Origin: Actinomadura alba
Lineage (GTDB): Bacteria; Actinomycetota; Actinomycetes; Streptosporangiales; Streptosporangiaceae
Assembly: GCF_014323705.1 (NCBI RefSeq)
Contig: NZ_JABVEC010000021.1
Span: 87,060 to 151,059 of the forward strand
Length of the DNA: 64,000 bases
Direction of reading: 5' to 3'
In this document: one piece after another, positions 8,852-18,176 of the stretch
Position numbering within the stretch: position 1 is the stretch's first letter
How the letters are laid out: each line of letters begins with the position of its first letter
The notes under the pieces: generated by a model
What the model was told of the DNA's origin: nothing
The model's database searches: none
What the model saw: only the letters and a program-made list of their open reading frames with translations
Made by a program: the position numbers and the translations under genes

Positions 8852-10429
8852 ATGAGTACGAACCAGCCCGCACAGGGGGCCGGCGCACCGGACGCGCGTC
8901 AGCTGCGCACCATCCTGATCGCCGTCTCCATCGCGCTGATGGCCGTCATCGCGTCGGTGTCCGGGCTGAACGTCGCCCAGACCCACATGGCCGTCGAGTT
9001 CGGGGCCTCACAGAACACGGTTCTGTGGATCATCAACATCTACACCCTGGCCCTGGCCGCGCTGCTGCTGCCGCTCGGCGCGATCGGTGATCGCCTGGGC
9101 CGCAAGCCCATGCTGATCGCCGGACTTGGCATCTTCGGTGTCGCAAACGTCGTGGCGGGCCTGGCCCCGACCGCCGAGGTCATGATCGCGGCCCGTGTGG
9201 CCAGCGGTATCGGCGCCGCGATGATCATGCCGATCACCCTTGCCGTCATCACCTCCACCTTCCCCGAGGAGCAGCGCGGCAAGGCGATCGGCGTGTGGAC
9301 CGGCGTCGCCGGAGGCGGCGGCATCCTGGGCATGTTCCTCTCCGCCCTCCTGGTCGATGTCGCGGACTGGCGCTGGCTGTTCGTGCTGCCGGTGGCCCTG
9401 GTCATCGTGGCCCTGGGCATGACACTGAAGTCGGTGCCCAACTCCCGTGAGCGCTCGGCCCATTCCTTCGACACCATCGGCGCGCTGGTCTCCACCGTCG
9501 CCGTCATCGGCCTCATCCTCGTCCTGCAGGAAGGGCCCGGGCGCGGCTGGACCGCCCCCGCGACGCTGATCAGCCTCGCCGTCGGCCTCATCGCCGGCAT
9601 CGGCTTCGTGGCCTGGGAGCTGCACCGCCGAGACGCATCACTGCTGGACGTACGCCTGTTCCTGGAGCGCGGCCTGGCCGGCGGCTCGATCACGCTGCTG
9701 GTGGTCTTCGGTGTCCAGGCGGGCATCGCCGTGGTCCTGTTCCCGTTCTTCCAGGCGGTGCTCGGCTGGTCGGGACTGCTGTCGACGGTGGCCATGATGC
9801 CGATGGCCGTCATGATGATGATGACCTCCGGCCTGGCCCCCATAATGGCCGCCCGCATCGGCTCCCGCTCGACCATGGCCGTGGGCATCGCCCTGGCCGG
9901 TGTGGGCCTGGTGCTGATGGCGCTGTTCGTTTCCGTGGATGGCGGCTACCTGACCATCCTGCCGGGCATGCTCGCCATGGGCATCGGCATGGGCCTGTCC
10001 ATGACGCCTTCCACCGAGGCCATCACCAGCTCGCTGCCGCGTGAGAAGCAGGGCGTCGCCTCCGCACTCAACGACATCACCCGCGAGTTCGGCACCGCGC
10101 TGGGCGTCGCCATGTTGGGTGCGCTCCTGTCCGCCGGCTACCGCAGCGCGATTGACGACCGGCTGCACGGCGTCCCCCAGGGGGCCGCGGACACCGCCCG
10201 CGAAGGCATCGCCAACGCCGTCGAGGTCTCGGGCAGCACCGGCTCGCACGCGCGGCAGATCGTCCATGCCGCCCAGCAGTCCTTCGTCGACGGCTGGCAG
10301 CAGGCCATGTGGGCAGGCGTCGCCGTCACGGGCGCGCTGTTCGTCTACATCGCTCTGCGCGGCCCGAAGAACTCCGCCCCCGTGGCGGTGGACGAGGCCG
10401 AGGCCGCCGAGACGATCGCCGCCGAATGA
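8852..10429 (+). CDS. MFS transporter, DHA2 (14-TM) type
   Basis: 525 residues, ATG 8852 preceded by GAGAGGA. Fourteen hydrophobic helices and the MFS motif A variant GAIGDRLGRKPML between TM2 and TM3 identify a drug:H+ antiporter-2 family member. The motif-C-like GVAGGGGILGMFLSALL lies in TM5. It probably exports a hydrophobic compound across the cytoplasmic membrane. It follows the flavoprotein gene on the same strand and is closed by the hairpin at 10478-10516. Confidence 0.85.
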   Translation: MSTNQPAQGAGAPDARQLRTILIAVSIALMAVIASVSGLNVAQTHMAVEFGASQNTVLWIINIYTLALAALLLPLGAIGDRLGRKPMLIAGLGIFGVANVVAGLAPTAEVMIAARVASGIGAAMIMPITLAVITSTFPEEQRGKAIGVWTGVAGGGGILGMFLSALLVDVADWRWLFVLPVALVIVALGMTLKSVPNSRERSAHSFDTIGALVSTVAVIGLILVLQEGPGRGWTAPATLISLAVGLIAGIGFVAWELHRRDASLLDVRLFLERGLAGGSITLLVVFGVQAGIAVVLFPFFQAVLGWSGLLSTVAMMPMAVMMMMTSGLAPIMAARIGSRSTMAVGIALAGVGLVLMALFVSVDGGYLTILPGMLAMGIGMGLSMTPSTEAITSSLPREKQGVASALNDITREFGTALGVAMLGALLSAGYRSAIDDRLHGVPQGAADTAREGIANAVEVSGSTGSHARQIVHAAQQSFVDGWQQAMWAGVAVTGALFVYIALRGPKNSAPVAVDEAEAAETIAAE

Positions 10430-10477
10430 TCGCGTAGGAACTTAAACCGGCTTGAACAGAGGGCCTCTTGGGTCCAT

Positions 10478-10516
10478 GGCAGGGCGGCGGCGGGCAATGT
10501 CTGCCGCCGCCCTGCC
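10478..10516 (+). terminator. Terminator-like hairpin after the MFS gene
   Basis: Perfect 14-bp stem (10478-10491 with 10503-10516), GC-only arms GGCAGGGCGGCGGC, 11-base loop, no T-tract. Position 49 bp past the MFS stop suggests an intrinsic-like terminator. Confidence 0.6.
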
Positions 10517-10531
10517 CCGACTCAGCGGCGC

Positions 10532-10759
10532 TCACGCCACAGCCACATCGTTGGCGAGGATGAATTCCTTCAACGCCGCAGGCTTGAGATCAACGTCCCG
10601 CAAGCCGCCATCCAGTAGATCAACCCGGTCCAATGCGTAGCCGCCGCGACTCGGATCATCGAACTCAGGTCCGGACCGCTGTCCGAGGTCCAACGTCAGC
10701 AATCGGCAGACGAAGAAGTAGATCCTTCCAGGCGCAGGGGCTTGAAGACTCGTGGTCAT
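10532..10759 (-). CDS. Small hypothetical protein
   Basis: 75 residues from ATG 10759, without a convincing ribosome site. The C-terminal two thirds (GYALDRVDLLDGGLRDVDLKP) look protein-like, with acidic helices, but no family was recognised. It may be the tail of a larger gene, since the upstream DNA is relic-rich. Confidence 0.35.
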   Translation of the reverse strand: MTTSLQAPAPGRIYFFVCRLLTLDLGQRSGPEFDDPSRGGYALDRVDLLDGGLRDVDLKPAALKEFILANDVAVA

Positions 10760-10869
10760 TACGATAGCCAGTCGCTGGGTTCGGGAGCCGAATGTTTGCG
10801 CCCAGCGTCCTCGGTCATGGCCGCCGGGACTGTAAGAAATTCTGAGACAGAGCCGAAAATTGACAGTCC

Positions 10870-11070
10870 CTGATGTCGCTGTCGCCGATGGTGCCCGGTC
10901 AGCCAGGTCGACATGGGCGCGGACGAGACCTGATCCTCGATGCGATCGTGAACGCGGACAAGGCCGGTATCGACTGCCCGCTGGGCTGGCCAGACGCCTT
11001 CGTCGACTTCGTCACCGCGCACCGGGCCGGACATGTAGTGACACCCGCCGGATTGGACGGGCGCGCGTGA
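10870..11070 (+). pseudogene. DUF429 gene fragment
   Basis: Residues LDAIVNADKAGIDCPLGWP and FVDFVTAHRAGHVV match the interior of DUF429 predicted nucleases. The gene lacks its normal N-terminal DxG motif region and ends early (GLDGRA then TGA), where IS30 debris starts. A shorter copy of the same motif lies at 1712-1790. Confidence 0.55.
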
Positions 11071-11186
11071 GCGGCGGGACCTTGCGCTCCGGGCCCAGGT
11101 TCTTGGGGTCGTTGCAACACCCGATCACCTCGGGAGTTGCAGTGGCGCAAGCTCCTCGCCGTCGGAGGACCTGTCGGTCGACCGCG

Positions 11187-11297
11187 TTGACCGACAAGCG
11201 CGAGCAATATCTGAAACTGATCGCACAGGGCATGACCGACTCGGCAGCCTGCCGTGCCGTGGGGATCAACCGGAGGAGAGGCTTCCGCGGCCGCTGA
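11187..11297 (+). pseudogene. IS30-type transposase N-terminal relic
   Basis: The frame TDKREQYLKLIAQGMTDSAA, then CRAVGINRR, is the helix-turn-helix that opens IS30-family transposases. It is closed by TGA after ~36 codons, and no DDE domain follows. Confidence 0.55.
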
Positions 11298-11357
11298 GTG
11301 GCGCGAAAGATCATGAATTCCGGGTGGGTGTCGTAGGGCGCTGTTAGCTTCCGGGCC

Positions 11358-13616
11358 ATGGCGTTGCTGCGGAGCTTCGAGAACGACGATTACTTGCCCG
11401 AGTTCGGCACGCTGATGATTCGGGATGCCTGGGATTCGGATGCCGAGGAGATCCCCGGGCTCGACGCCTTCGAGGAGGGCGGCTCTGACGCTGCGCCCTG
11501 CGGGACGATCGCCCGGGCCGGGTCCGGGTGGCTGGAGGCGGCGGCGGGCGATGGCCCCCACGTCGTACGGCTGGAAGCGCACGACGCGGCGCCGCCCGAC
11601 GACCACGACGAGTGGAGCGAGGCCGTAGAGACCTCCTACTTCGGTGTCGGTGAGGTGGGCCTCACCTACGTGACAGGTGGCGCCGGCAAGCCCGAGCTGC
11701 GGCTCGGCGATCCCGGCCCCTACCGTGCCCGGGTCTCCCGTAGGCGCTGGGATGACGGCGGTGACTTGTGGCGGTTCCAGTTCTGGCCGCACCGGCCAGA
11801 GCCGCCTCGGTGGCTCAAGCGCGACGGATCCGCCGTTCAGGACCCGTTGTCGGGCTGGGACACGGTGCTGGACCACCACGTCCGCGATGTCGCCTACCTG
11901 GTGTACGCCGCCGAGCGGGAGCACGTGCGCGGCGGCACGGGGGTCACGGCCGAGGAGCTTGGCGAGTGGGGCGCCCGGCACGCCCGGCAGCGCGGCTGGC
12001 TGGACCAGCCGCTGTGGCCGGACCCGCCGACGCCGCCGCCGAGCGGGCATGCCGACATCGACGCCGGCCGCCTCGACTCGCGCCGCTCGGTCGTCGAGGA
12101 CAACGCGCGGCGGCTGCGCGAGCACACGCGGATCGCCGAGCAGCTCGGAGTCCCTGCGCCGACCACTTTCCGCGCGGCCCTGCCGCTGCTCGCCGCCGCC
12201 GGTCTGCTGGTCGCCGAGGACTCCGGCGACGGCCCCCGCTACCGCTGGGCGGCAGACCCTCCCAGGGCGCGGGATGTCCTCGACCTGTCGGCGGAGACGG
12301 TCGCCCAGGTGGAGCGGCGGAACGGGTTCCACCGGTTCACCCGGTTCGCGTCCGACCTCGTGGCGGTCGCGATGTGGGCGGGCGGTGCCGAGCTGACGAT
12401 CCGCGAGCTCACCGGCCGGCTGCTGGCGACCGAGCGGGAGGTGCGCGAGACGCTGGAGTACGCAGTCGAGCAAGGCCTGCTCGAACGCACCGAGGTCGCC
12501 GAGTCGACGCTGATACTCACGCCGCTGCCCCGGCGGGCGGACAGCGTGACGTCCGGGTACACGCAGATTCCCGCGCCCGGCCCGCCGTGGCACACGCCCA
12601 GTCCGCCGGCCCCTCAGATCTTCATCGGCGTCATCGGGTCCGCCGGCGACGAGCCGGACGTCGACGGGGAGGTGTTCGAGGCCGCCCGGCGGTACTTCGA
12701 CGGCGGGCGCGCAAAGCCGTACCGCCCCCCGTTCGGCGACCCGCCGCGCACGGTCATCACGGACGATGAGGTGACCGTGCGACGGGAGCGGGAGATCACC
12801 ATGTCCCGGCCGCGCGGGGAACCGCCGGTGCAGGCCCTCGAGGCGGCGTACGGCATCGTGCTGTTCGGTATGGCCGGGGAGTCGGCGCTGCTCCGCTATG
12901 ACGGGACCATCATGACCTTCGGCACCGAGCACAGCCACTCCGGCGTGCTGGACGAGCGCGGGCGTCTGCTCGCCTTCACCGAGGCCGAGTACTCCCGCCG
13001 GGACGCCCGCCACCGACTGCACCTGATCGACCTGGCCGACGGCTCCCGGCAGGTCATGCCCTGGGACGAGGACCGCGACTGCTACGTCGTAGCGATCCAC
13101 GAGGGCGCGGTGCACTTTGTCGGCGCCCAGCCCGATGGCGGCCCTCGGGTCGCCATGTGCTGGGCCCCGGGCGGCGAGCCCGAGCCGCGCGGTTACGACC
13201 TGCGCCAGATCGACCCGCTGACCGGCACCGCGCTCGTGTACGACTCCGGCCTGGTCGTGATCTCGCCCGACGGCATCAGGCGGCGGGTGGACCTCGATCC
13301 GGCCGCGGAGCTCGCACCCGGCGGGCGGCGTCTGTACACCTACCGCTACCTGCCCCCGGCGGTCACCTTGTTCGACGTCGAGACCGGCGCCGACAACCCG
13401 AAGGTCTTCTGGCTGCCCCGCGGCACCAACCCGTCCGGCGCGCACAAGCCGGTCTGGGAAGACGCCGACCACCTCCTGGTGCCGGTCCCACGCTGGGAGA
13501 TCGATGCCGCCGCGGTCCGCCTCGACGTGCGCACCGGGGAATTCGAGCGCGTACCTCAGATCGGCTCACCGATCGTCCGGCCGCTCCTGGCTCACCGCGG
13601 CGCGCTGCCCAAGTAG
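11358..13616 (+). CDS. Large uncharacterised protein with winged-helix-like and beta-rich parts
   Basis: 752 residues, ATG 11358; no ribosome site is visible. The first ~200 residues are acidic and Trp-rich. Residues ~230-380 contain helical, HTH-like segments (FRAALPLLAAAGLLVAED, then LTIRELTGRLLATEREVRET). The last ~330 residues are repetitive beta strands of the kind found in propellers (RHRLHLIDLADGSRQVMPWD, RPLLAHRGALPK at the end). DUF6042-like features are suspected but not certain. Codon use is typical for the genome, so it appears functional. A long antisense frame over it is an artefact. Confidence 0.6.
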   Translation: MALLRSFENDDYLPEFGTLMIRDAWDSDAEEIPGLDAFEEGGSDAAPCGTIARAGSGWLEAAAGDGPHVVRLEAHDAAPPDDHDEWSEAVETSYFGVGEVGLTYVTGGAGKPELRLGDPGPYRARVSRRRWDDGGDLWRFQFWPHRPEPPRWLKRDGSAVQDPLSGWDTVLDHHVRDVAYLVYAAEREHVRGGTGVTAEELGEWGARHARQRGWLDQPLWPDPPTPPPSGHADIDAGRLDSRRSVVEDNARRLREHTRIAEQLGVPAPTTFRAALPLLAAAGLLVAEDSGDGPRYRWAADPPRARDVLDLSAETVAQVERRNGFHRFTRFASDLVAVAMWAGGAELTIRELTGRLLATEREVRETLEYAVEQGLLERTEVAESTLILTPLPRRADSVTSGYTQIPAPGPPWHTPSPPAPQIFIGVIGSAGDEPDVDGEVFEAARRYFDGGRAKPYRPPFGDPPRTVITDDEVTVRREREITMSRPRGEPPVQALEAAYGIVLFGMAGESALLRYDGTIMTFGTEHSHSGVLDERGRLLAFTEAEYSRRDARHRLHLIDLADGSRQVMPWDEDRDCYVVAIHEGAVHFVGAQPDGGPRVAMCWAPGGEPEPRGYDLRQIDPLTGTALVYDSGLVVISPDGIRRRVDLDPAAELAPGGRRLYTYRYLPPAVTLFDVETGADNPKVFWLPRGTNPSGAHKPVWEDADHLLVPVPRWEIDAAAVRLDVRTGEFERVPQIGSPIVRPLLAHRGALPK

Positions 13617-13663
13617 CCGGGCAGAGCCAGGCGCACATCCCCACTCGTCAGCGAGCTTTGTCG

Positions 13664-13816
13664 GTGATCTACGGCATCTCCCTGAAGAGCGGCCTACCAC
13701 TCACCGTTGAGAACCTGTTCACCTTCGCGCAGGTCTCGCTCCTGCAAGCCGCCGTCGCCCTCCGGAACTCCGGCATCGACGTGGCCGTGTTGAACATACC
13801 CACCGCTCCGGCCTGA
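13664..13816 (+). pseudogene. 3' gene fragment shared with 17284-17370
   Basis: The frame ends SLLQAAVALRNSGIDVAVLN, then IPTAPA and a stop. A diverged copy lies at 17284-17370 (ALRNFGIEVAVVNIP). Many of the differences fall at third positions of this frame, so it was once coding. Both copies lie ~250 bp left of a tRNA-Lys attachment copy, marking them as the right end of related elements. Family unknown. Confidence 0.45.
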
Positions 13817-14068
13817 CGAGGGCCGGTCGGCCGTCTCGCTGGCCGCAGCAGGGCATCGCAGGATGGCATTACAGACCCTGCGTCGGACGGTGTTGACGAT
13901 CGTGAGCAACGCTGCAGGGAACCGAGCCGACCGGATCAGACGCGATGACCATGATCGTGTCTCAGTTCGTGTCCGCGAGCGAACGAGGAGCAGCGTGGGG
14001 GGACGAACTCGGCCAAACGACTACTGAGCAAACGCGATCATGGTCACGTTCGCCCAGGCCAAAGCGGG

Positions 14069-14119
14069 TGCGCCGTCAGGGACTTGAACCCCGAACCCGC
14101 AGATTAAGAGTCCGCTGCT
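14069..14119 (-). repeat. att copy 1: partial tRNA-Lys 3' end
   Basis: About 50 bp repeating, with one mismatch over most of its length, the 3' half of tRNA-Lys (acceptor, T-arm, anticodon stem) before diverging at TCCGCTGCTG. The 5' half is absent, so it is not a tRNA gene. The DNA to its left carries a degraded version of the tRNA-Lys terminator hairpin. It is the left boundary of element A. Confidence 0.8.
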
Positions 14120-14559
14120 GTCGTGTCAGATCGGTGCTCTCGGTGTCAGTTCATACCGCCCCTGTGCACGTCCAGTCCGATTTTCATGTCGCCCTTTATC
14201 GCGGCGTGTCGTCCCGTACCGGGGACGCCGAGCGAACATGGCCGCCCGGACCGCCCCCGCACCGGACCGCAGACCGGTCACTGGACGTCTCGGTTTTCGG
14301 TTTCCTGCAGGTAGTAGACACGGGTGGAGTCGTCGTGCTGCTGATCGCAGCCTGGTGATGATCTGTGACTGAGACGATCGGCTTGCATGCCTGGTCGGTT
14401 TTGATGGGCGTATGGGGCGGGACTGGTGGAGTTGATGAGTGCCTGGCGAGCGCAGGGGGTGACCGATTACTGCAGGTGCTTGAGGACCTTGCCCGCCTCG
14501 TCCTAGACCTCCACGTCAGCGAGCCCAAGTGCATGGCCCCCGCGGAGAGGGCCGTTTCG
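14120..14559. other. Left arm of element A, no gene seen
   Basis: 440 bp. The first ~40 bp (TCGGTGCTCTCGGTGTCAG) resemble the sequence to the right of att copies 2 and 3, so they are an element-end arm. A GAGCGAACA motif at about 14230 recurs in element B. No gene could be supported. Confidence 0.5.
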
Positions 14560-16041
14560 CTAGGTCACGATGCCGGTTGAGGGGCGTCTGCGGGGTGGCG
14601 TCAGGCCGGTGTAGCGGTAGGCGGCACCACCGGGAAGCAGATATTCGGCCAGGAGGTTGCGGGCGCGGCGGGACGGCAGGCCCATGTCGTGCATGAGCTC
14701 GTCCGCACTATGGATGTCGTATGGGCCGAAGTCGTATCCGCCGGAGCCGGGAAGCACGCGCTCCTGCCAGGCCAGGCGGCTGTCGATAGCTTCTTGCATT
14801 TTCTGCTCGTCTGGGGTGGTGCGCAGCGCTCCCAGGAAATACCGGGCCAGCCAGTGCGCGCTGAGTTCCATGCCCATGATGTTGTTGAAGATCTGCCGGA
14901 ATCCGACGAACCCCAGCTGCTCCACGCCGGGGGGAACGATGCCCCGATAGAGCCGTATTCGCTCGGCGGAATCATGCACACGCACCCGCGGGTCGAGGAA
15001 CGGGAAGACCTTGTGATGACCGGTGGCGAAAACGATGACATCCGCCGCCGCCTCCTCGCCGGTCGCCAGCCGGAGCCCCGCTTGGGTGAACGCCTCGACA
15101 GCGCTGACCTTGGCGGTGATCTGGCCTCGGCGGACGGACCGCACGTAGCCACGTGGCATCACCCCGGCATGTGCCAGGTGAAAGGGCAAGGGGTTCGCCG
15201 GCCGCAGTCGCCTCGGCAGCCGGTACAGCCCCGTAGAGATGATCATGTCGCGGGCGATGCCCCACCACAGGGCTCGCTTGACCCGCTCGCCGAGGCGGTC
15301 GATCGGGCGTACGCAGGCCGGATCGTGGTAGCGCGGCAGCAGCGCCTCACCGAATCGCGTCATCAGGATCCACTTGTAGCCGACAAGCCCGAACAGGAGC
15401 CGCTCGGGGACCATCCAGTTCACCTTGCGCTGCACGAGAGTGGCCGAGACCGCCTCTCGCGCGGCACGGGTGGCCAGGTCGAGCGCGGACTTACCGCCGC
15501 CTACGACGACCACACGCCGACCCTCGAACGTCCCGGCGCTCACCTGGTTGGAATGCAGCACGGTCCCGCCGAACAACTCACGCCCAGGTAGGTTCGGCAC
15601 CCGGACATGGTGGTGAGCCCCACTGGCGACAACGACATAGTCGAATGCCTCGTTTTCGGCCTGCGCCGCCTTGTCCCCCGCAGGCCGAGACTCGACCAGC
15701 CAGCCTGAGGCACCCGCCCGCCCTGGCCCATCCACCGGCCGGACCGCGACCACCTCGGTCCCCGGCCGCAGACGCTTCAGCACCCCGAAGTTCTCCGCGT
15801 ACTCCTCCAGATAATGCTGTGTCTCTATCGCACTGGCGTAATGCAGCCGGTTGGGCAGATCCGCGAACTCAAAGAGACGAAGCGAGGCCTGATTGGCCAA
15901 CCCGTCGTAACAACCCCCCGGCGACCAAATACCACCCACCCGCCGGTACTTGTCAAAGACCGTAACCTCAAACCCGCTCTCCAGCAGCACCTTCGCTGCC
16001 ACAATTCCCGCAGGCCCGGCCCCGACAACCGCCACTCGCAT
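14560..16041 (-). CDS. Flavin-containing monooxygenase
   Basis: 493 residues. ATG 16041 is preferred over the upstream GTG (16056) because GGAG lies ~11 bases before it and the protein then begins MRVAVVGAGPAG, the FAD dinucleotide-binding motif. A second Rossmann motif, VVVVGGGKSALD, binds NADPH. The intervening FGGTVLHSN matches the FxGxxxHxxx fingerprint of class B FMOs, and FATGH matches their late motif. The enzyme should oxygenate soft nucleophiles (N or S) or carry out Baeyer-Villiger reactions; the substrate is unknown. It is the only intact gene of the 2.3-kb element A. Confidence 0.85.
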   Translation of the reverse strand: MRVAVVGAGPAGIVAAKVLLESGFEVTVFDKYRRVGGIWSPGGCYDGLANQASLRLFEFADLPNRLHYASAIETQHYLEEYAENFGVLKRLRPGTEVVAVRPVDGPGRAGASGWLVESRPAGDKAAQAENEAFDYVVVASGAHHHVRVPNLPGRELFGGTVLHSNQVSAGTFEGRRVVVVGGGKSALDLATRAAREAVSATLVQRKVNWMVPERLLFGLVGYKWILMTRFGEALLPRYHDPACVRPIDRLGERVKRALWWGIARDMIISTGLYRLPRRLRPANPLPFHLAHAGVMPRGYVRSVRRGQITAKVSAVEAFTQAGLRLATGEEAAADVIVFATGHHKVFPFLDPRVRVHDSAERIRLYRGIVPPGVEQLGFVGFRQIFNNIMGMELSAHWLARYFLGALRTTPDEQKMQEAIDSRLAWQERVLPGSGGYDFGPYDIHSADELMHDMGLPSRRARNLLAEYLLPGGAAYRYTGLTPPRRRPSTGIVT

Positions 16042-16398
16042 ACCCCACCACTCCACACGCTCGGCACACCAGCACGTATATCATCCTGGCCACCCCCATC
16101 CACGCTCAGCGAAATCACCAAAATCGCACCACAGCCGCCGGACCCGCCATCACTTCTCCACAAGCGCGCCCGTCGGTTGGGTCGTCGGTCTCAAAGTCGA
16201 GCCGGACCGGATCCACCCCGTCCGGAAGGTCCAGACCTGAGACCGAGCGGCTGTGCAGCGCATGCACCGCGAGGTGAGTAGCCACAGCGCATCGAAACAC
16301 ACTGCCTACTTCGCCCGCCTGTCCTGCCCGCCTCATCGGGGCCTATAAAGACTGATGGGCATTCGCGATAGCGTTGCGAATACCCAGGTCGGAACGGA
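16042..16398. other. Right end of element A
   Basis: The 357-bp gap has no supported gene. It ends with a hairpin (TGGGCATTCGC at 16356-16366 pairing with GCGAATACCCA at 16376-16386) homologous in position to the tRNA-Lys terminator. Confidence 0.5.
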
Positions 16399-16448
16399 TG
16401 CGCTGTCAGGGACTTGAACCCCGAACCCGCGGATTAAGAGCTGCTGTT
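16399..16448 (-). repeat. att copy 2: partial tRNA-Lys 3' end
   Basis: A third-generation copy of the tRNA-Lys 3' half with several substitutions (CGCTGTC for CGCCGTC; CGGATTAAGAG for CAGATTAAGAG). It separates elements A and B. To its right, two 9-bp CGAGCGAAC repeats occur near 16560-16575. Confidence 0.8.
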
Positions 16449-16664
16449 CTCGTGTTAGATCAGCGCTCTCGCTATCAGACTGTACCGTCCTGTCCGGGAT
16501 GCATGCATGGCGTTCGCATGCCGCGCTGTGCTGGCGGGTGCCGGTCCGTGCCGATGTCGCCGAGCGAACACCGAGCGAACATGGTGCCCGGTGGGCATGG
16601 TTTCGCTGAACATCAAGGTCCGCGATGCGAACATCGGACCCTCCACGGGTAGTTGCGAGTTCGC

Positions 16665-17216
16665 TCACGCATTGTTGAATACGATCTCTCGGTAGGGGCT
16701 CTCGTCGGGATCGCCCCAGGGGTAGGTGCCGTCGAAGGCACCGGCCGTGACGTCGTTGACTAGCTTCAGTGGCACGTTGAACTGGTAGTCCACGGCGATG
16801 GTCTGGCGTTCGTCGTGCAGTGCCCGCTCGATGAGAGAAACAAGGACGTCAGGGGCTCTGCCTTCGATGGCGATGTGCAGGCCGGCGTCGTCCTCCGTTT
16901 CGGAATCACTGACAACCTTCCACCGTCGGAGTCCGTTGGCATACAACTCGGCCTGGCTGTACATGACATGTTCTTCCAGGAAAGCGGTGACCACGGTGGT
17001 ACCGATACTGAGGGTTTCCAGCAGGTCGGGGTCGTCCCGAATATCGCCGGGGGAGTCGCCGATGACCGTCCAGCCCTGCTCAAGCGGCCCGAGACAGGCC
17101 GGCGCGTCTGAGAGGCACGGATCCTCGACCCGGTAGCCGAGCACGGCTCCGAGGCGCTGCAGTACATCATCGACGGTCAGATCCTGGACGAGCACGTAAC
17201 CAGTGGAGAAACCCAT
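16665..17216 (-). CDS. Hypothetical protein (element B cargo)
   Basis: 183 residues from ATG 17216. Acidic, soluble, no signal peptide. Visible features are an opening strand STGYVLVQDLTVDDVLQRLG, an interior YSQAELYANGLRRWKVV, and a C-terminal PWGDPDESPYREIVFNNA. The size, acidity and solitary position in a small mobile element resemble immunity-type proteins, but no family was recognised. It is the only gene in the 1.2-kb element B. Confidence 0.6.
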   Translation of the reverse strand: MGFSTGYVLVQDLTVDDVLQRLGAVLGYRVEDPCLSDAPACLGPLEQGWTVIGDSPGDIRDDPDLLETLSIGTTVVTAFLEEHVMYSQAELYANGLRRWKVVSDSETEDDAGLHIAIEGRAPDVLVSLIERALHDERQTIAVDYQFNVPLKLVNDVTAGAFDGTYPWGDPDESPYREIVFNNA

Positions 17217-17604
17217 GCCGATCTTCTATCGCCTGCCGCCGACAGAGCCGGCAGAAGGGCGGTCCGGTGAAACGCGCGTGCCTGGGGTCTCGCTCCTGCA
17301 GGCCGCGGTCGCCCTCCGGAACTTTGGCATCGAGGTGGCCGTGGTGAACATCCCCACCGTTCCGGCCTGACTAGGACGCCCGGTCGGCTCGCTGGCCGCA
17401 GCGGGGCATCGTATGACCTTACGGACCCGGCTCCTGGTGATGTCGGTGATCGTTTGAGCAACGCTGCAGGTAACCGGGCCGACCCCGAGGGACGCTGTGA
17501 CCATGATCGTGTCTCGGTTCGTGTCCGCGAGCGAACTCCGAGCAGCGTGGGGAGACGAACCGGCCCAAAACGACCGATGGGCAAACACGATCTTGATCGC
17601 GTTT
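17217..17604. other. Right end of element B, with gene fragment
   Basis: Contains the coding fragment 17284-17370 (see the copy at 13664-13816), a CGAGCGAAC motif at 17527, and a 14-bp hairpin (17578-17591 with 17596-17609) equivalent to the tRNA-Lys terminator. About 380 bp to the left of this att copy is similar to the DNA left of att copy 1. Confidence 0.55.
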
Positions 17605-17673
17605 GCCCAGGTCAGACGGGGTGCGCCGTCAGGGACTTGAACCCCGAACCCGCAGATTAAGAGTCTGCTGCTC
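17605..17673 (-). repeat. att copy 3: 69-bp perfect repeat of the tRNA-Lys locus
   Basis: Identical base for base to 31704-31772, covering the 3' 52 bases of tRNA-Lys plus 17 bases of 3' flank. Perfect identity with the intact locus marks it as the outer (left) attachment site of element C, and as the most recent of the three integrations. Confidence 0.85.
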
Positions 17674-18176
17674 ACGTGCTGGATCGGTGCTCCCACTGTC
17701 GCTCTATGCCGTTTCGTGCGCGACTCCACCGTTTCCGATGCCGGGTTGTGCCGCGTCGTGCCGCTCCGTTCCAAGACATACGAGCAACCACCGAGCAACC
17801 ATCGGCATCAGCCGGCATCGGCGCATCGGCGCATCGGCGCAACGGCGTCCGGGTCCGCTGCGACGCTGCGCAGGTTCGCGCCGTGGGGGATGTCGCACAG
17901 ATGGGAACGGGCGACCTGTGCGTTGACGGCCGTCAGTTAGTGGCCGGTAGGGGTGTACCGATCGGGTGCCTATGAAGTGTCCAGGTCCACTGCTGACCCT
18001 GCAGGTCAGCGACCGAAACCCAATACTCCAACGGCACAGGGCGGCCGGGGTGTTTGCGGCGGGACGCGGTGCCAGCGCAGGATGGTATCGCCGATAGCAC
18101 GAGGGGTCACTTGGCGTGCTCGTGCGGCGATCGTCAGCTGTACTTACGACCTGCAGGTCACAGGACCTGGATGGGG
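17674..18176. other. Left arm of element C, no gene seen
   Basis: 503 bp. Includes the arm repeats at 17781-17801 and, just after them, short GGCGCATC / CATCGGCG reiterations (17815-17845). No gene is supported. Confidence 0.5.
17781..17801 (+). repeat. Integrase arm-type repeats, left
   Basis: CGAGCAACCA occurs twice (17781-17790 and 17792-17801) with a 1-base spacer, ~110 bp inside att copy 3. The same pair, spacing and orientation occur at 31628-31648 at the other end of the element. Tyrosine integrases bind such paired arm sites; that role is inferred. Confidence 0.65.

Noticed and set aside
10899..13472. 857-residue open frame antisense to the 752-residue gene
   Set aside because: Low-complexity, His/Arg/Gly-rich translation with no motif. 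It is the usual antisense shadow of a high-GC gene; the sense frame has natural codon bias.
14069..17673. The tRNA-Lys-like stretches as tRNA genes
   Set aside because: Only the 3' half is present in each, with no D-arm or 5' acceptor strand, so they cannot fold as tRNAs; they are att copies.
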